Source: Lentibacillus halodurans (lineage in GTDB: Bacteria > Bacillota > Bacilli > Bacillales > Amphibacillaceae). Taken from it: 64,000 nucleotides of DNA. Where the stretch lies: positions 1 to 64,000 of the forward strand of contig NZ_FOJW01000011.1 of NCBI RefSeq assembly GCF_900112045.1. The letters are read 5' to 3'. Positions 27,632 to 36,496 of this stretch are shown here, one piece after another (position 1 is the first letter of the stretch; every line of letters starts with the position of its first letter). Under the pieces are notes generated by a model. The model searched no databases. It saw nothing but the letters and a program-made list of their open reading frames with translations, and was not told the DNA's origin. A program made the translations under genes and the position numbers.

Positions 27632-27660
27632 ATCCCTTGTCACATCATGTAACAAGGGAT
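27632..27660 (-). terminator. Terminator after trxA
   Basis: ATCCCTTGT / ACAAGGGAT arms form a perfect 9-bp stem with an 11-nt loop, 32 bases past the trxA stop. The downstream run is AT-rich rather than pure T. Confidence 0.6.
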
Positions 27661-27691
27661 CAAATAACACGTTTGTATATCATTATACACC

Positions 27692-28009
27692 TTATGAGGC
27701 ATGTTTGTTAATCAAATCAACTAATGCTTCTTTAGGCTGAAAACCAACAACCTGATCGACCACTTTGCCGTCTTTGAATAATAGAAGCGTTGGTATACTC
27801 ATAACACCATATTTGCCGGCTGTTTCCTGATTTTCATCAACGTCCAGTTTGACAATTTGTACTTTTTCTTCCATTTCACCGTCTATCTCTTCAAGTACCG
27901 GTGCAATCATTTTGCAAGGCCCGCACCATGGAGCCCAGAAATCAGCCAATACTAAACCTTCAGCTGTTTCCTGACCGAAATTTTGGTCAGTCACATGTTC
28001 AATTGCCAT
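27692..28009 (-). CDS. trxA: Thioredoxin
   Basis: A 105-residue cytosolic disulfide reductant with the active site WCGPC (Cys29 and Cys32), the cis-proline loop MSIPTLLLF and the usual length. AAAGGAGGG precedes the ATG. It is transcribed alone between etfA and uvrC. Confidence 0.98.
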   Translation of the reverse strand: MAIEHVTDQNFGQETAEGLVLADFWAPWCGPCKMIAPVLEEIDGEMEEKVQIVKLDVDENQETAGKYGVMSIPTLLLFKDGKVVDQVVGFQPKEALVDLINKHAS

Positions 28010-28123
28010 TATTATTTCCCTCCTTTAGTCACTTAACTATGGTTAGAGTATATCATCGTTAGTAGTTCCTCGCGAATACTTTGCTTATTCATATCACAAA
28101 GGCGGAAGCACCCTGTTAACCTA

Positions 28124-28155
28124 AAAGACCTGACCGGAATCGATCAGATCTTTTC
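28124..28155 (-). terminator. Terminator after etfA
   Basis: AAAAGACCTGA / TCAGATCTTTT form an 11-bp stem with one mismatch, just past the etfA stop. Confidence 0.65.
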
Positions 28156-28161
28156 AGGGTT

Positions 28162-29133
28162 CTACACGACTTGCTTAAATTCTTCCGTAAGTTTCGGAAT
28201 CACCTCAAATATGTCACCGACAATGCCATAATCCGCTACATTGAAAATATTTGCTTCCGGATCTTTATTGATCGCAACAATCACTTTCGAATTGGACATT
28301 CCAGCCAGATGCTGAATAGCACCCGAAATGCCGACAGCAATATACAAATCAGGTGTAACCACTTTACCAGTCTGGCCGATTTGCAGTGAATAGTCACAGT
28401 ATTCGGCATCACATGCTCCACGTGAGGCTCCGACAGCCCCTCCCAACACATCTGCCAGTTCATACAAAGGTTTGAACCCTTCTGCACTTTTCACACCGCG
28501 TCCGCCGGCAACAATAACGTTCGCCTCAGATAAGTCAACACCATCAGAAGCTTTACGGATGACCTCTTTAATAACTGTACGGATATCTTTTACATCAACT
28601 TCTTTTCCAGTTACCTCTCCGGAACGTGAATCGTCACGATCCAATACCGGAATATTGTTTGGACGGATTGTCACGAATGTTAACCCGCTTGTAATCACTT
28701 TTTTTTCAAATGCTTTACCGGAATAGATTGGTCTGATAAATACGGCTTTGTCACCATCATTTACAATGTCGGTTGTGTCTGAAATCAGACCCGTTTCAAG
28801 TTTGGCTGCCAGCTTCGGTGTTAAATCCTTGCCTATCGCCGTATGACCCATGACAATCCCATCAGGTGACTCGTCATCAATTACGGCCATAACTGCCTGT
28901 GAATAACCTTCTGATGTATATGTTTCCAAATGATCATGCTTAACAATCACAACACGGTCTGCCCCATGGAAGATTACTTCCTGGGCAGATTCATTCAGAT
29001 CGTGGCTGCCGCATAAAACACCAACAATTTCCGCATTGGAATCTATCTTTTTCGCTCCTGCGATTGCTTCAAACGTTACATTGCGCAATTCACCATCTCT
29101 TGCTTCACCTATGACGAGTAATTTATCGCTCAT
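28162..29133 (-). CDS. etfA: Electron transfer flavoprotein alpha subunit
   Basis: A 323-residue FAD-binding subunit. The C-terminal domain shows VAGGRGVKSAEGF, VGASRGACDA, QIGQTGKVVTPDLYIAVG and SGAIQHLAGM, the ETF-alpha FAD signature. With EtfB it passes electrons from acyl-CoA dehydrogenases to the quinone pool. It ends the fadR-fadB-etfB-etfA unit. Confidence 0.97.
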   Translation of the reverse strand: MSDKLLVIGEARDGELRNVTFEAIAGAKKIDSNAEIVGVLCGSHDLNESAQEVIFHGADRVVIVKHDHLETYTSEGYSQAVMAVIDDESPDGIVMGHTAIGKDLTPKLAAKLETGLISDTTDIVNDGDKAVFIRPIYSGKAFEKKVITSGLTFVTIRPNNIPVLDRDDSRSGEVTGKEVDVKDIRTVIKEVIRKASDGVDLSEANVIVAGGRGVKSAEGFKPLYELADVLGGAVGASRGACDAEYCDYSLQIGQTGKVVTPDLYIAVGISGAIQHLAGMSNSKVIVAINKDPEANIFNVADYGIVGDIFEVIPKLTEEFKQVV

Positions 29134-29163
29134 ATTATTTCTCCTCTCCTTATAGGTTTCTCA

Positions 29164-29937
29164 TTAAAGTACTTTTGCGTCATCTTTAAGCAGGGAGATC
29201 AATTCCTTCACTTGGTCATCAATCTCGCCTTCCAGTATCCTTCCTGCTTCTTTTTCAGGGGGGAGGAATACATTAATCGTTTCGGTTTTTGCCTCCACAT
29301 CATCTTCATCCAGATCCAAGTCATCTATTTCAAGTTCCTCCAATGGTTTTTTCTTGGCTTTCATAATACCTGGAAGTGATGGATATCTGGGATCGTTTAA
29401 ACCTTGCTGACAAGTTGCCAATAGCGGGAGACTTGTCTCAATTTTTTCGACATCTCCTTCTACATCCTTATCAATATTGGCCTTATCCCCATCAATTTCA
29501 AGCGCCGTTATTGTTGTGACATAATTGATACCCAGACCTTCAGCGAGTCTTGGTCCCACCTGACCACTTGCTTCATCTATCGCTACGTTTCCTGCAAGAA
29601 TGAGATCAGGTTCCTTGTCTTCAAAATAGGTCTGCAGAATTTTAGCTGTTGTGAACTGATCACCGGCTTCCACATCATCTTCGGTGTTGATTAGGACAGC
29701 CTTATCCATTCCCATGGCAAGAGCAGTGCGCAATTGTTTTTCAGCTTCTTCATCCCCGACTGTAACAACTGTAACTTCTCCGCCATGTTCATCCCGCTGT
29801 TTAATGGCTTCTTCGACAGCATATTCGTCGTAAGGATTAATGATGTATTCAGCACTCTCATCCTCAATGCGCCCATCCGATACCACAATTTTCTCTTCTG
29901 TATCAAATGTTCTTTTCAGTAATACGTATATATTCAT
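29164..29937 (-). CDS. etfB: Electron transfer flavoprotein beta subunit
   Basis: A 257-residue protein beginning MNIYVLLKRTFDTEEKI at 29937, with AAGGAGGATC upstream; an upstream in-frame extension lacks this signal. The AMP-binding/recognition region is VTTITALEIDGDKANI, and the signature LPLLATCQQGLNDPRYPSL is present. It pairs with EtfA 30 bases downstream. Confidence 0.96.
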   Translation of the reverse strand: MNIYVLLKRTFDTEEKIVVSDGRIEDESAEYIINPYDEYAVEEAIKQRDEHGGEVTVVTVGDEEAEKQLRTALAMGMDKAVLINTEDDVEAGDQFTTAKILQTYFEDKEPDLILAGNVAIDEASGQVGPRLAEGLGINYVTTITALEIDGDKANIDKDVEGDVEKIETSLPLLATCQQGLNDPRYPSLPGIMKAKKKPLEELEIDDLDLDEDDVEAKTETINVFLPPEKEAGRILEGEIDDQVKELISLLKDDAKVL

Positions 29938-30011
29938 ATATGTGATCCTCCTTATAAGTTGTTCAAAAAGCAAGGGTTCTTTTTTTCCTCATATAGAACT
30001 TCTGCTTTCAT

Positions 30012-30785
30012 CTATTGATCCCGGAAATTTGGTTGGCGCTTTTCAATAAATGCCTGCACACCTTCTTTAGCATCTTCAGAACCAAAGATTCTCGCAAATG
30101 CCTTCGCTTCTTCCTGAATCCCTTTGGCAAACTGAACTGATTTGGCATGAGGTACCAATTTCATGACCGCGTTAATGGACAGTCTGCTTTTGGCAGCAAT
30201 TGCTTCAGCAAGTTCAAATGCTGTTTCAAAGGCCGCTTCATCCTTCACAGTCTGATTCGCAAGTCCGGCTGCTTTAGCCTCTTCGCCACTGATCGGCTGA
30301 CCGCTCAGAATCATTTCGTATGCTTTGGCTGTTCCAACATAATGCGGCAGACGCTGTGTTCCGGCAAAACCGGGGATTATGCCGAGTGTCACCTCAGGCA
30401 ATCCGAGTTTGGCACTTTTCGTAACAATACGTATATGACAAGCCATTGCAAGTTCAAGGCCACCCCCTAAAGCAGCACCATGAACAGCGGCAATCACAGG
30501 TATTGGAAAATGTTCAATCCGGTCGAATAACTGCTGACCTTTTTCCGATAACGCTTGATAATCAGAAGCGTTTTGCAGAGAAGTAAATTCCTTAATATCT
30601 GCACCAGCAGAAAAAAATTTACCTTCCCCCTTCAGAACAACAGCCTTCATACTGGAATCGGTTTCAATTTCGTCCAATCTTTCCTCCAAATCGTTTAATA
30701 GGTTGCTAGATAAGGCGTTTGCCGGCGGGCTTTGGATGGTAAGTACCCCGACCGGCCCTTTCACTTCATAAGACAGCGTACCCAA
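30012..30785 (-). CDS. fadB: Enoyl-CoA hydratase (FadB)
   Basis: A 257-residue crotonase-fold enzyme hydrating trans-2-enoyl-CoA in beta-oxidation. The oxyanion-hole segments are FSAGADIKEF and HGAALGGGLELAMACHIRI, with the catalytic Glu region LPEVTLGIIPGFAGTQRLP. The gene lies 19 bases after fadR and before etfBA, the conserved FadR operon order. Confidence 0.94.
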   Translation of the reverse strand: MGTLSYEVKGPVGVLTIQSPPANALSSNLLNDLEERLDEIETDSSMKAVVLKGEGKFFSAGADIKEFTSLQNASDYQALSEKGQQLFDRIEHFPIPVIAAVHGAALGGGLELAMACHIRIVTKSAKLGLPEVTLGIIPGFAGTQRLPHYVGTAKAYEMILSGQPISGEEAKAAGLANQTVKDEAAFETAFELAEAIAAKSRLSINAVMKLVPHAKSVQFAKGIQEEAKAFARIFGSEDAKEGVQAFIEKRQPNFRDQ

Positions 30786-30804
30786 TACAATCCACCTCTT
30801 TTGC

Positions 30805-31392
30805 TTATTTTTTCACGGAAAGACCAGCCGTGATAAACTCATGAACATCTGTCGCCTGCTGAACAAGATCATACTTCTGCTCCTTCATGACCCAGTTGGT
30901 AACAATTTCATCCAATGTACCAAAAATCATCTGTCTGACCAGCTGGATATTCAGATTACTGCGAAAGATATTTTCTCTGGTCCCCTCTTTGATTATATCA
31001 TCGATGATAACAAGATAGGGTTTTAAAACCTGATTAATTTTCAATCTGAGTTTTGTATTGGATTGGCGTAATTCCAACTGCGTAACAATGGCCAGATAAT
31101 GATCCTTTGAAAGCTGACGAAAATGCATGTCAATCAATGTAAATAATTTTTCATCTGCATTGTTCTTATCACTGATTCCGTGTGCAATCTTTTCAATAAA
31201 CTGGCCCATTTTCTCTTCAAAAACAGATATCAGAATATCCTCTTTATTTTTAAAATAAAGGTAAATGGTTCCATCGGCAACACCGGCTTTTTGGGCAATC
31301 CTGGCAACTTGTGAGGCATGATAACCATTTTCTGCGATGACTTGCACAGCTGCTTCAATAATTTGATTGTACTTTGGTTTGTTTTTTTTCAT
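30805..31392 (-). CDS. fadR: FadR, TetR-family repressor of fatty-acid degradation
   Basis: A 195-residue repressor starting MKKNKPKYNQIIEAAVQVI at 31392, with AAGGAGATCGTC upstream. The TetR helix-turn-helix is ASQVARIAQKAGVADGTIYL and YFKNKEDIL. The C-terminal domain binds long-chain acyl-CoA. B. subtilis FadR represses fad and etf genes until acyl-CoA accumulates. An exact FadR palindrome lies 34 bases upstream, so it should repress its own transcript. Confidence 0.96.
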   Translation of the reverse strand: MKKNKPKYNQIIEAAVQVIAENGYHASQVARIAQKAGVADGTIYLYFKNKEDILISVFEEKMGQFIEKIAHGISDKNNADEKLFTLIDMHFRQLSKDHYLAIVTQLELRQSNTKLRLKINQVLKPYLVIIDDIIKEGTRENIFRSNLNIQLVRQMIFGTLDEIVTNWVMKEQKYDLVQQATDVHEFITAGLSVKK

Positions 31393-31425
31393 GACGATCT
31401 CCTTATCAAACATGTCACCTTATAA

Positions 31426-31443
31426 TGAATGAATAATCATTCA
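31426..31443. promoter_or_regulatory. FadR operator
   Basis: TGAATGAATAATCATTCA is an 18-base match to the FadR box TGAATGANTANTCATTCA. It lies directly downstream of the -10 element, where binding would block transcription of fadR-fadB-etfB-etfA. Confidence 0.92.
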
Positions 31444-31449
31444 TATTTT

Positions 31450-31478
31450 ATTCTACATAGTTAGTAAACATATGTCAA
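31450..31478 (-). promoter_or_regulatory. Sigma-A promoter of fadR-fadB-etfBA
   Basis: TTGACA (31478-31473), 17 bases, TAGAAT (31455-31450) on the minus strand. The start of transcription should fall at the edge of the FadR operator. Confidence 0.85.
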
Positions 31479-31502
31479 TATACAGCCTGTTCTATATATT
31501 AC

Positions 31503-31521
31503 AAAAACTGGCTTTCGCCAA
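31503..31521 (-). terminator. Weak terminator after lcfA
   Basis: A short 5-bp stem closed by a GAAA tetraloop, followed by TTTTT, between lcfA and the fadR promoter. Small, hence uncertain. Confidence 0.4.
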
Positions 31522-31613
31522 ATCCTTATCGTAAAAAAGCATTGTTTCTTATATGCTCAACCACCCATTTATTGTTCTGACGTTAAAAAAGTTGTGGTGT
31601 TATGTTCAGAGAT

Positions 31614-33299
31614 TCAAACGGTCTGATTGTTCGTTTCTTTTTCCTCATCAATCAGTTGCCGGCGTAACACTTTTCCGACTGCTGTTTTTGGCAGTTCGTC
31701 ACGGAATTCGTAAATTCTCGGTACTTTGAATGCTGCCAGATGATTGCGGCAAAAAGCATTTAACGCTTCTTCTTCCACTTGATGACCTGGTTTTAGAACG
31801 ACATAGGCTTTTACCGTTTCACCGCGATATGGATCCGGAACACCTGCGACTACAGCCTCTTGAACTGCTTCATTTTCGTATAATACTTCCTCGACTTCAC
31901 GTGGATAAATATTGTATCCCCCGGCAATAATCATATTCTTTTTTCGATCGACAATATAAAAATAGCCATCTTCATCCATATAGCCTATATCACCAGTGAA
32001 CAACCATCCATCTTTTAATACGTTGTCGGTCTCATCCTGGTTGTTCCAGTAGCCTTTCATAACTTGCGGCCCCTTGACAGCAATTTCGCCTATTTCCCCT
32101 ACTTCAGTTTCTTCACCGGTTTCCAGGAAAACTTTAGCATCTGTATCAGGCCATGGGACACCGATACTGCCATTAACCCGTTTGCTCCATATGAAATTCG
32201 CATGTGTGACCGGTGATGATTCGGTTAAACCATATCCCTCTACAAGATTGCCATTGGTAACTTTTTCAAATTGCTGCTGAACCTCCAGTGGCAAGGGCGC
32301 TGATCCACTGATGCAAGCTTCAATTGACGACAGGTCATATTTTTTCAAGTTCGGATGATTTAATAGCCCTACATAGATCGTTGGTGCTCCAGGAAACATG
32401 GTCGGTTTTTGTTTTTGGATCGTTTTAAGTACATCTTCAGCATCAAATTTAGGCATCAGAATCATTTCAAAACCGTACATAATTGACATATTCATAACGG
32501 TGGTCATCCCATATACGTGGAAAAATGGCAGTACACCCAAAATTTTTTCCTCACCTGGTTTGGTTTTATATAACCATTTTTGACACATTTGCACGTTGGC
32601 AACAAGGTTATAGTGAGTAAGCATGACACCTTTTGGATGTCCGGTTGTTCCTCCTGTATATTGCAGTAATGCCAAATCGTCTTTCGGATTTACATCTGCT
32701 GGCGTATATTGTTCATGTGCGTTTTCAATGACCGATTGCCATACATGTATATCCTCTGATTGTTCAACTTTCACAACCATATTATACTCTTTTTTCTGAA
32801 TAAATGGGTATATCAGGTTTTTAGGAAAAGGCAAATAGTCTTTGATGCCTGTCACGATTGTATGTTTTAATTGTGTATTTCCCCGAACATTGGTGACACG
32901 CGGCAGCAAGATATCCAAACAAACAATAAACGCCGCTCCTGAATCGTTAAGCTGATATTCAAGCTCCCTTTCTTTATACAACGGATTTGTCTGAACAACA
33001 ACCGCCCCGGCCAGCAGTGCTCCATAATAACTGATCACCGCTTGCGGGCAATTCGGAAGCATAATGGCAACCCGATCACCTTTATCGAGGCCCAATGACT
33101 GAAGGTAACCCGCCAATTTCTTTGCCTGTGAATAGACTTCAGCAAATGTCATCTCTTTGCCCATAAAATGAAGCGCTTTCTTTTCAGGGAATTGATCAGC
33201 AGTTAATGCCAAAAAGGAATCAAGCGGTTTTTCATCATAAGTGATCGTTGCCGGAATTTCATCCGGATAATGAGCATGCCAGTTCTTTTGATCCACCAT
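31614..33299 (-). CDS. lcfA: Long-chain acyl-CoA synthetase
   Basis: A 561-residue AMP-forming ligase activating fatty acids to acyl-CoA. The start MVDQKNWHAHYPDEIPATI at 33299 has AAAAAGGAGG upstream. AMP-binding motifs are LQYTGGTTGHPKGVMLTHYN (near residue 217), EGYGLTESSP, LFTGDIGYMDEDGYFYIVDR and the C-terminal lysine loop KTAVGKVLRRQL. It sits upstream of fadR, as in the B. subtilis lcfA-fadR-fadB-etf order. Confidence 0.96.
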   Translation of the reverse strand: MVDQKNWHAHYPDEIPATITYDEKPLDSFLALTADQFPEKKALHFMGKEMTFAEVYSQAKKLAGYLQSLGLDKGDRVAIMLPNCPQAVISYYGALLAGAVVVQTNPLYKERELEYQLNDSGAAFIVCLDILLPRVTNVRGNTQLKHTIVTGIKDYLPFPKNLIYPFIQKKEYNMVVKVEQSEDIHVWQSVIENAHEQYTPADVNPKDDLALLQYTGGTTGHPKGVMLTHYNLVANVQMCQKWLYKTKPGEEKILGVLPFFHVYGMTTVMNMSIMYGFEMILMPKFDAEDVLKTIQKQKPTMFPGAPTIYVGLLNHPNLKKYDLSSIEACISGSAPLPLEVQQQFEKVTNGNLVEGYGLTESSPVTHANFIWSKRVNGSIGVPWPDTDAKVFLETGEETEVGEIGEIAVKGPQVMKGYWNNQDETDNVLKDGWLFTGDIGYMDEDGYFYIVDRKKNMIIAGGYNIYPREVEEVLYENEAVQEAVVAGVPDPYRGETVKAYVVLKPGHQVEEEALNAFCRNHLAAFKVPRIYEFRDELPKTAVGKVLRRQLIDEEKETNNQTV

Positions 33300-33331
33300 A
33301 AAATTTTCCTCCTTTTTATTTGCTACCCACA

Positions 33332-33360
33332 TTATACCGATAAATTCGTATTTTTTGAAA
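33332..33360 (-). promoter_or_regulatory. Sigma-A promoter of lcfA
   Basis: TTCAAA (33360-33355), 17 bases, TATAAT (33337-33332) on the minus strand. I see no FadR palindrome close to it. Confidence 0.6.
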
Positions 33361-33585
33361 TTTTATATATACGTTTCTGGATTATTTATTTAAGTCAATA
33401 TTCAAAAAAGAGGATACAGGACATGGTGGCTAAGCAGTCGACATTCTGCTCCAGCAATAATAAGGCGAAAAATGGCAGGGAGCAGGTTCAAGTGAGTAGT
33501 TATCTATTCACAATGCCTGCACCAGCACATCTTGTGGTGATTCCTTGAAAATCCCCCTGTAGTCATTTGAATTTTCAACGATCCC

Positions 33586-33666
33586 TTAAATGAAATAGAT
33601 AATACCGACAACCAAAAACACCACAGCAACGATAAACATGATTTTTGCCAGTCGTTCCAGCAACAA
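33586..33666 (-). CDS. Candidate 26-residue single-span membrane peptide
   Basis: It begins with TTG one base after the yshE stop, with GGGGGAG seven bases upstream inside yshE. The translation is a charged stub (LLERLAKI) followed by a hydrophobic helix FIVAVVFLVVGIIYFI. No family is recognised. The tight coupling and strong Shine-Dalgarno make translation plausible; conservation is unknown. Confidence 0.42.
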   Translation of the reverse strand: MLLERLAKIMFIVAVVFLVVGIIYFI

Positions 33667-33667
33667 T

Positions 33668-34081
33668 TTAATCTCCCCCAATACTCGCTCCGATGACAAA
33701 TGCCAATCCAACCGAAATGAGCAACGATATAAGTCCAACTGCATTATTTCCCTTTCCAATTTCCTGATCAATTTTAATGGATGGTGTCATAAATTCAAAG
33801 ATGGCATAGCCGAAAAGCAGCAGTATAAATCCAAAGGTACCCCAGCCAATCGTCTCGATCAATGTATCATTATGTTCAATCGAATACCGAAAAATAATAG
33901 CAAGACCAAATATTTTCCCGCCTGTTGCCATGGCCACTGCGACATTGCCATGTTTGATCTCCTGCCAGTTACGATACGAGGTCACAAATTCGAACACAGC
34001 AAGAAATACAATCGTACAAAGAATAACAACACTGTAGCGTGCAGCGGTTTCTACAAAGATATTTTCCCAAAAACCAGTCAT
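33668..34081 (-). CDS. yshE: YshE, DUF350 membrane protein
   Basis: A 137-residue protein with four hydrophobic segments, typical of DUF350. The ATG at 34081 (MTGFWENIFVET) has AAAGGGG nine bases upstream. Motifs include GNVAVAMATGGKIFGLAII and EIGKGNNAVGLISLLISVG, the repeated G-N-x-A-V-A/G pattern of the family. Function is not established. It is located between lcfA and mutS2, as in B. subtilis. Confidence 0.9.
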   Translation of the reverse strand: MTGFWENIFVETAARYSVVILCTIVFLAVFEFVTSYRNWQEIKHGNVAVAMATGGKIFGLAIIFRYSIEHNDTLIETIGWGTFGFILLLFGYAIFEFMTPSIKIDQEIGKGNNAVGLISLLISVGLAFVIGASIGGD

Positions 34082-34108
34082 CTCAACAAACCCCTTTGCC
34101 AGTTTCAA

Positions 34109-36451
34109 TTACCTCAATTCCAGAACGGTTACGCCGCTTCCACCTTCCCCAGCAGAACCTGGTCTGTCTGATACAATACGCGGGTGATTGTCTGCAAGCT
34201 CTTTCACACCTTTCCGAAGTGCGCCTGTACCTTTACCGTGAATGATAAAAACTTTGGGGTATCCGGCAAGCAATGCATCATCAATATATTTCTCCAATCG
34301 GCTAAATGCATCCTCATACCGCTCACCACGCAGGTCAAGTTCTGTTTTCACATCATAGTGGGATCCTTTAACCGTTGTAAGCGGCTTTTCAGTGACCGGG
34401 CTTTTGTTTTTTACCAGTTGTATCTCATTGTGCTTCACTTTGACTTTCATAATACCGACTTGAATCAGGTATTCATTTTCGCTTACTTTATCCAGTACAG
34501 TTCCTCTCTGATTTGCTGACAGCAGCTTTATTTCGTCTCCCGGCTTTAGTTCCTGTTTTGATCGGGCTGCTTGTTTCGGCTTATCCGGTTTTTTAGCAGA
34601 TAAATCCGGCTGCGCTTCTTCCAGCATTTTTCGGGCTTCAATCCATTCGTGTTCCTTCAACTGTGCGCCGGTTTTCATATGGCGTATTTCATCCACAATC
34701 GTTTCAGCTTCGTCACGGGCTTTCTGTAATGCCTTTTCTGCTTTATCTTCCGCTTTCTTGTATAACGATTCACGCTTATCTTTAAACTGTTTCCATGCTT
34801 TCTGAAGGTCTGTGTGCAACTTTTCACTTTCCTGCAGTACTTCATGCGCCCGCTCATAATCAGCTTCAGCCTGACGCCGTGATTGATCGAGTGAAGCAAT
34901 CATGTTTTCAACGCTTTCAGAGTCAATTCCAACATGATTTTTTGCCTGGTCAATAACCGACTGCTCAAGTCCCAGGCGTTTTGCTATTTCAAACGCATTA
35001 CTCCGGCCGGGCACACCAATCAATAAGCGATAGGTAGGCTGCAACGTTTCCACATCAAATTCCACTGATGCATTGACAACATTTTCCCGGTTATAACCGT
35101 AAGCCTTCAATTCAGGATAGTGCGTTGTTGCCACTACACGTGCACCTTTGGAAATGACGTCATCCAGTATGGACATGGCCAGGGAAGCACCTTCCTGAGG
35201 ATCTGTACCTGCACCAAGCTCATCGAATAAAACCAGTGATCTATGATTAACCTGCTGCAGAATGGAAACAATGTTAGTCATATGCGACGAAAAGGTGCTT
35301 AAGCTTTGTTCAATAGACTGTTCGTCACCAATATCGGCGAAAACATCGCTGAAAACTGCCATCTCACAGCCGTCTGCTGCAGGAATCTGCAGACCGGATT
35401 GCGCCATCAACGTAAACAGTCCGATCATTTTTAATGTAACCGTTTTTCCGCCTGTGTTTGGACCGGTAATGACAATCGATGTATAGTCATCTCCGAGGAT
35501 AACATCATTTGAAATGACTTCATCATCCGGAATTAACGGGTGCCGCGCTTGTTTCACATTGATCATACCGGCATCATTGATTACCGGCATAGCAGCATTC
35601 ATCTGTTTTCCCAGTTTTGCCCTTGCAGTGATAAAATCAATTTTGGACAATACTGAAATATTTTCGGAAAGGAATGCTTCATGATTAGCAATTTCCGCGC
35701 TCAGCCCGCTAAGAATCCGGTCAATCTCCTGCTTCTCTTTTACGCTTGCTTCCTGCAGTTGGTTATTCAGATCGACGACTGCTTTTGGTTCCATGAATAG
35801 TGTTGCACCAGAGGCCGACTGATCATGAACGATTCCCCCGACAGCCCCGCGGTATTCCTGTTTTACCGGCAAGACATAACGGTCATTCCTGATCGTAATG
35901 ATGGCATCTGATAACATTTTACTTTGTGATTTGGTATAGCTGTCCAGCTTATCACGCACTTTGCTTTCATACGTGCGAATGGAAGAACGGATGCTTCGTA
36001 ATTTATCAGAGGCACTATCCATGATATTTCCCCGATCATCGATACAACTATTGATCCTTGTCTCCAGCTCGCGTAATGTTATAATCCTTCCAGCAAGCCC
36101 CTTTAAAATCGGCAAATCCGCCTCTATCTTTTCTAAAAAGTTTTTAACCTGGCGTCCTCCGTAAAGCGTATTGGAAACATCAAGACATTCTTCTGCTGAC
36201 AATACACCACCGATGACACTCCGCTTGATGCTTGGGCGAATGTCGGTAACTCCCCCTAAAGGTACAGCCATATTCAAACGTAATATCTGACTTGCCTCAT
36301 CGGTTTCCGCCTGCATTTCCTTGACAGCAGCTATATCGGTTGAAGGTTTCAGCTGTAAAGCCATTTCTTTCCCAATCAAAGTCGCTGCCTGATTATTCAA
36401 TTGTTCAATCACTTTATTAAATTCCAGCGTCTGCAGAATTCGTTCGTTCAT
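34109..36451 (-). CDS. mutS2: MutS2 (endonuclease / ribosome-collision rescue ATPase)
   Basis: A 780-residue MutS2. Core and clamp helices cover about residues 1-300. The ATPase has Walker [14 protein letters not shown] (near 330), Walker [21 protein letters not shown] and the [13 protein letters not shown] loop. A long coiled coil (about 510-630) leads to a small beta domain ([20 protein letters not shown]) and a C-terminal Smr domain, with LDLRG near 711 and [12 protein letters not shown] near 740. Members suppress recombination or split collided ribosomes. Length is standard. Confidence 0.96.
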   Translation of the reverse strand: MNERILQTLEFNKVIEQLNNQAATLIGKEMALQLKPSTDIAAVKEMQAETDEASQILRLNMAVPLGGVTDIRPSIKRSVIGGVLSAEECLDVSNTLYGGRQVKNFLEKIEADLPILKGLAGRIITLRELETRINSCIDDRGNIMDSASDKLRSIRSSIRTYESKVRDKLDSYTKSQSKMLSDAIITIRNDRYVLPVKQEYRGAVGGIVHDQSASGATLFMEPKAVVDLNNQLQEASVKEKQEIDRILSGLSAEIANHEAFLSENISVLSKIDFITARAKLGKQMNAAMPVINDAGMINVKQARHPLIPDDEVISNDVILGDDYTSIVITGPNTGGKTVTLKMIGLFTLMAQSGLQIPAADGCEMAVFSDVFADIGDEQSIEQSLSTFSSHMTNIVSILQQVNHRSLVLFDELGAGTDPQEGASLAMSILDDVISKGARVVATTHYPELKAYGYNRENVVNASVEFDVETLQPTYRLLIGVPGRSNAFEIAKRLGLEQSVIDQAKNHVGIDSESVENMIASLDQSRRQAEADYERAHEVLQESEKLHTDLQKAWKQFKDKRESLYKKAEDKAEKALQKARDEAETIVDEIRHMKTGAQLKEHEWIEARKMLEEAQPDLSAKKPDKPKQAARSKQELKPGDEIKLLSANQRGTVLDKVSENEYLIQVGIMKVKVKHNEIQLVKNKSPVTEKPLTTVKGSHYDVKTELDLRGERYEDAFSRLEKYIDDALLAGYPKVFIIHGKGTGALRKGVKELADNHPRIVSDRPGSAGEGGSGVTVLELR

Positions 36452-36496
36452 CAGGATTTTCCCCTTTAAGTGGTTAAACGTATCGCGCTTTGAACT

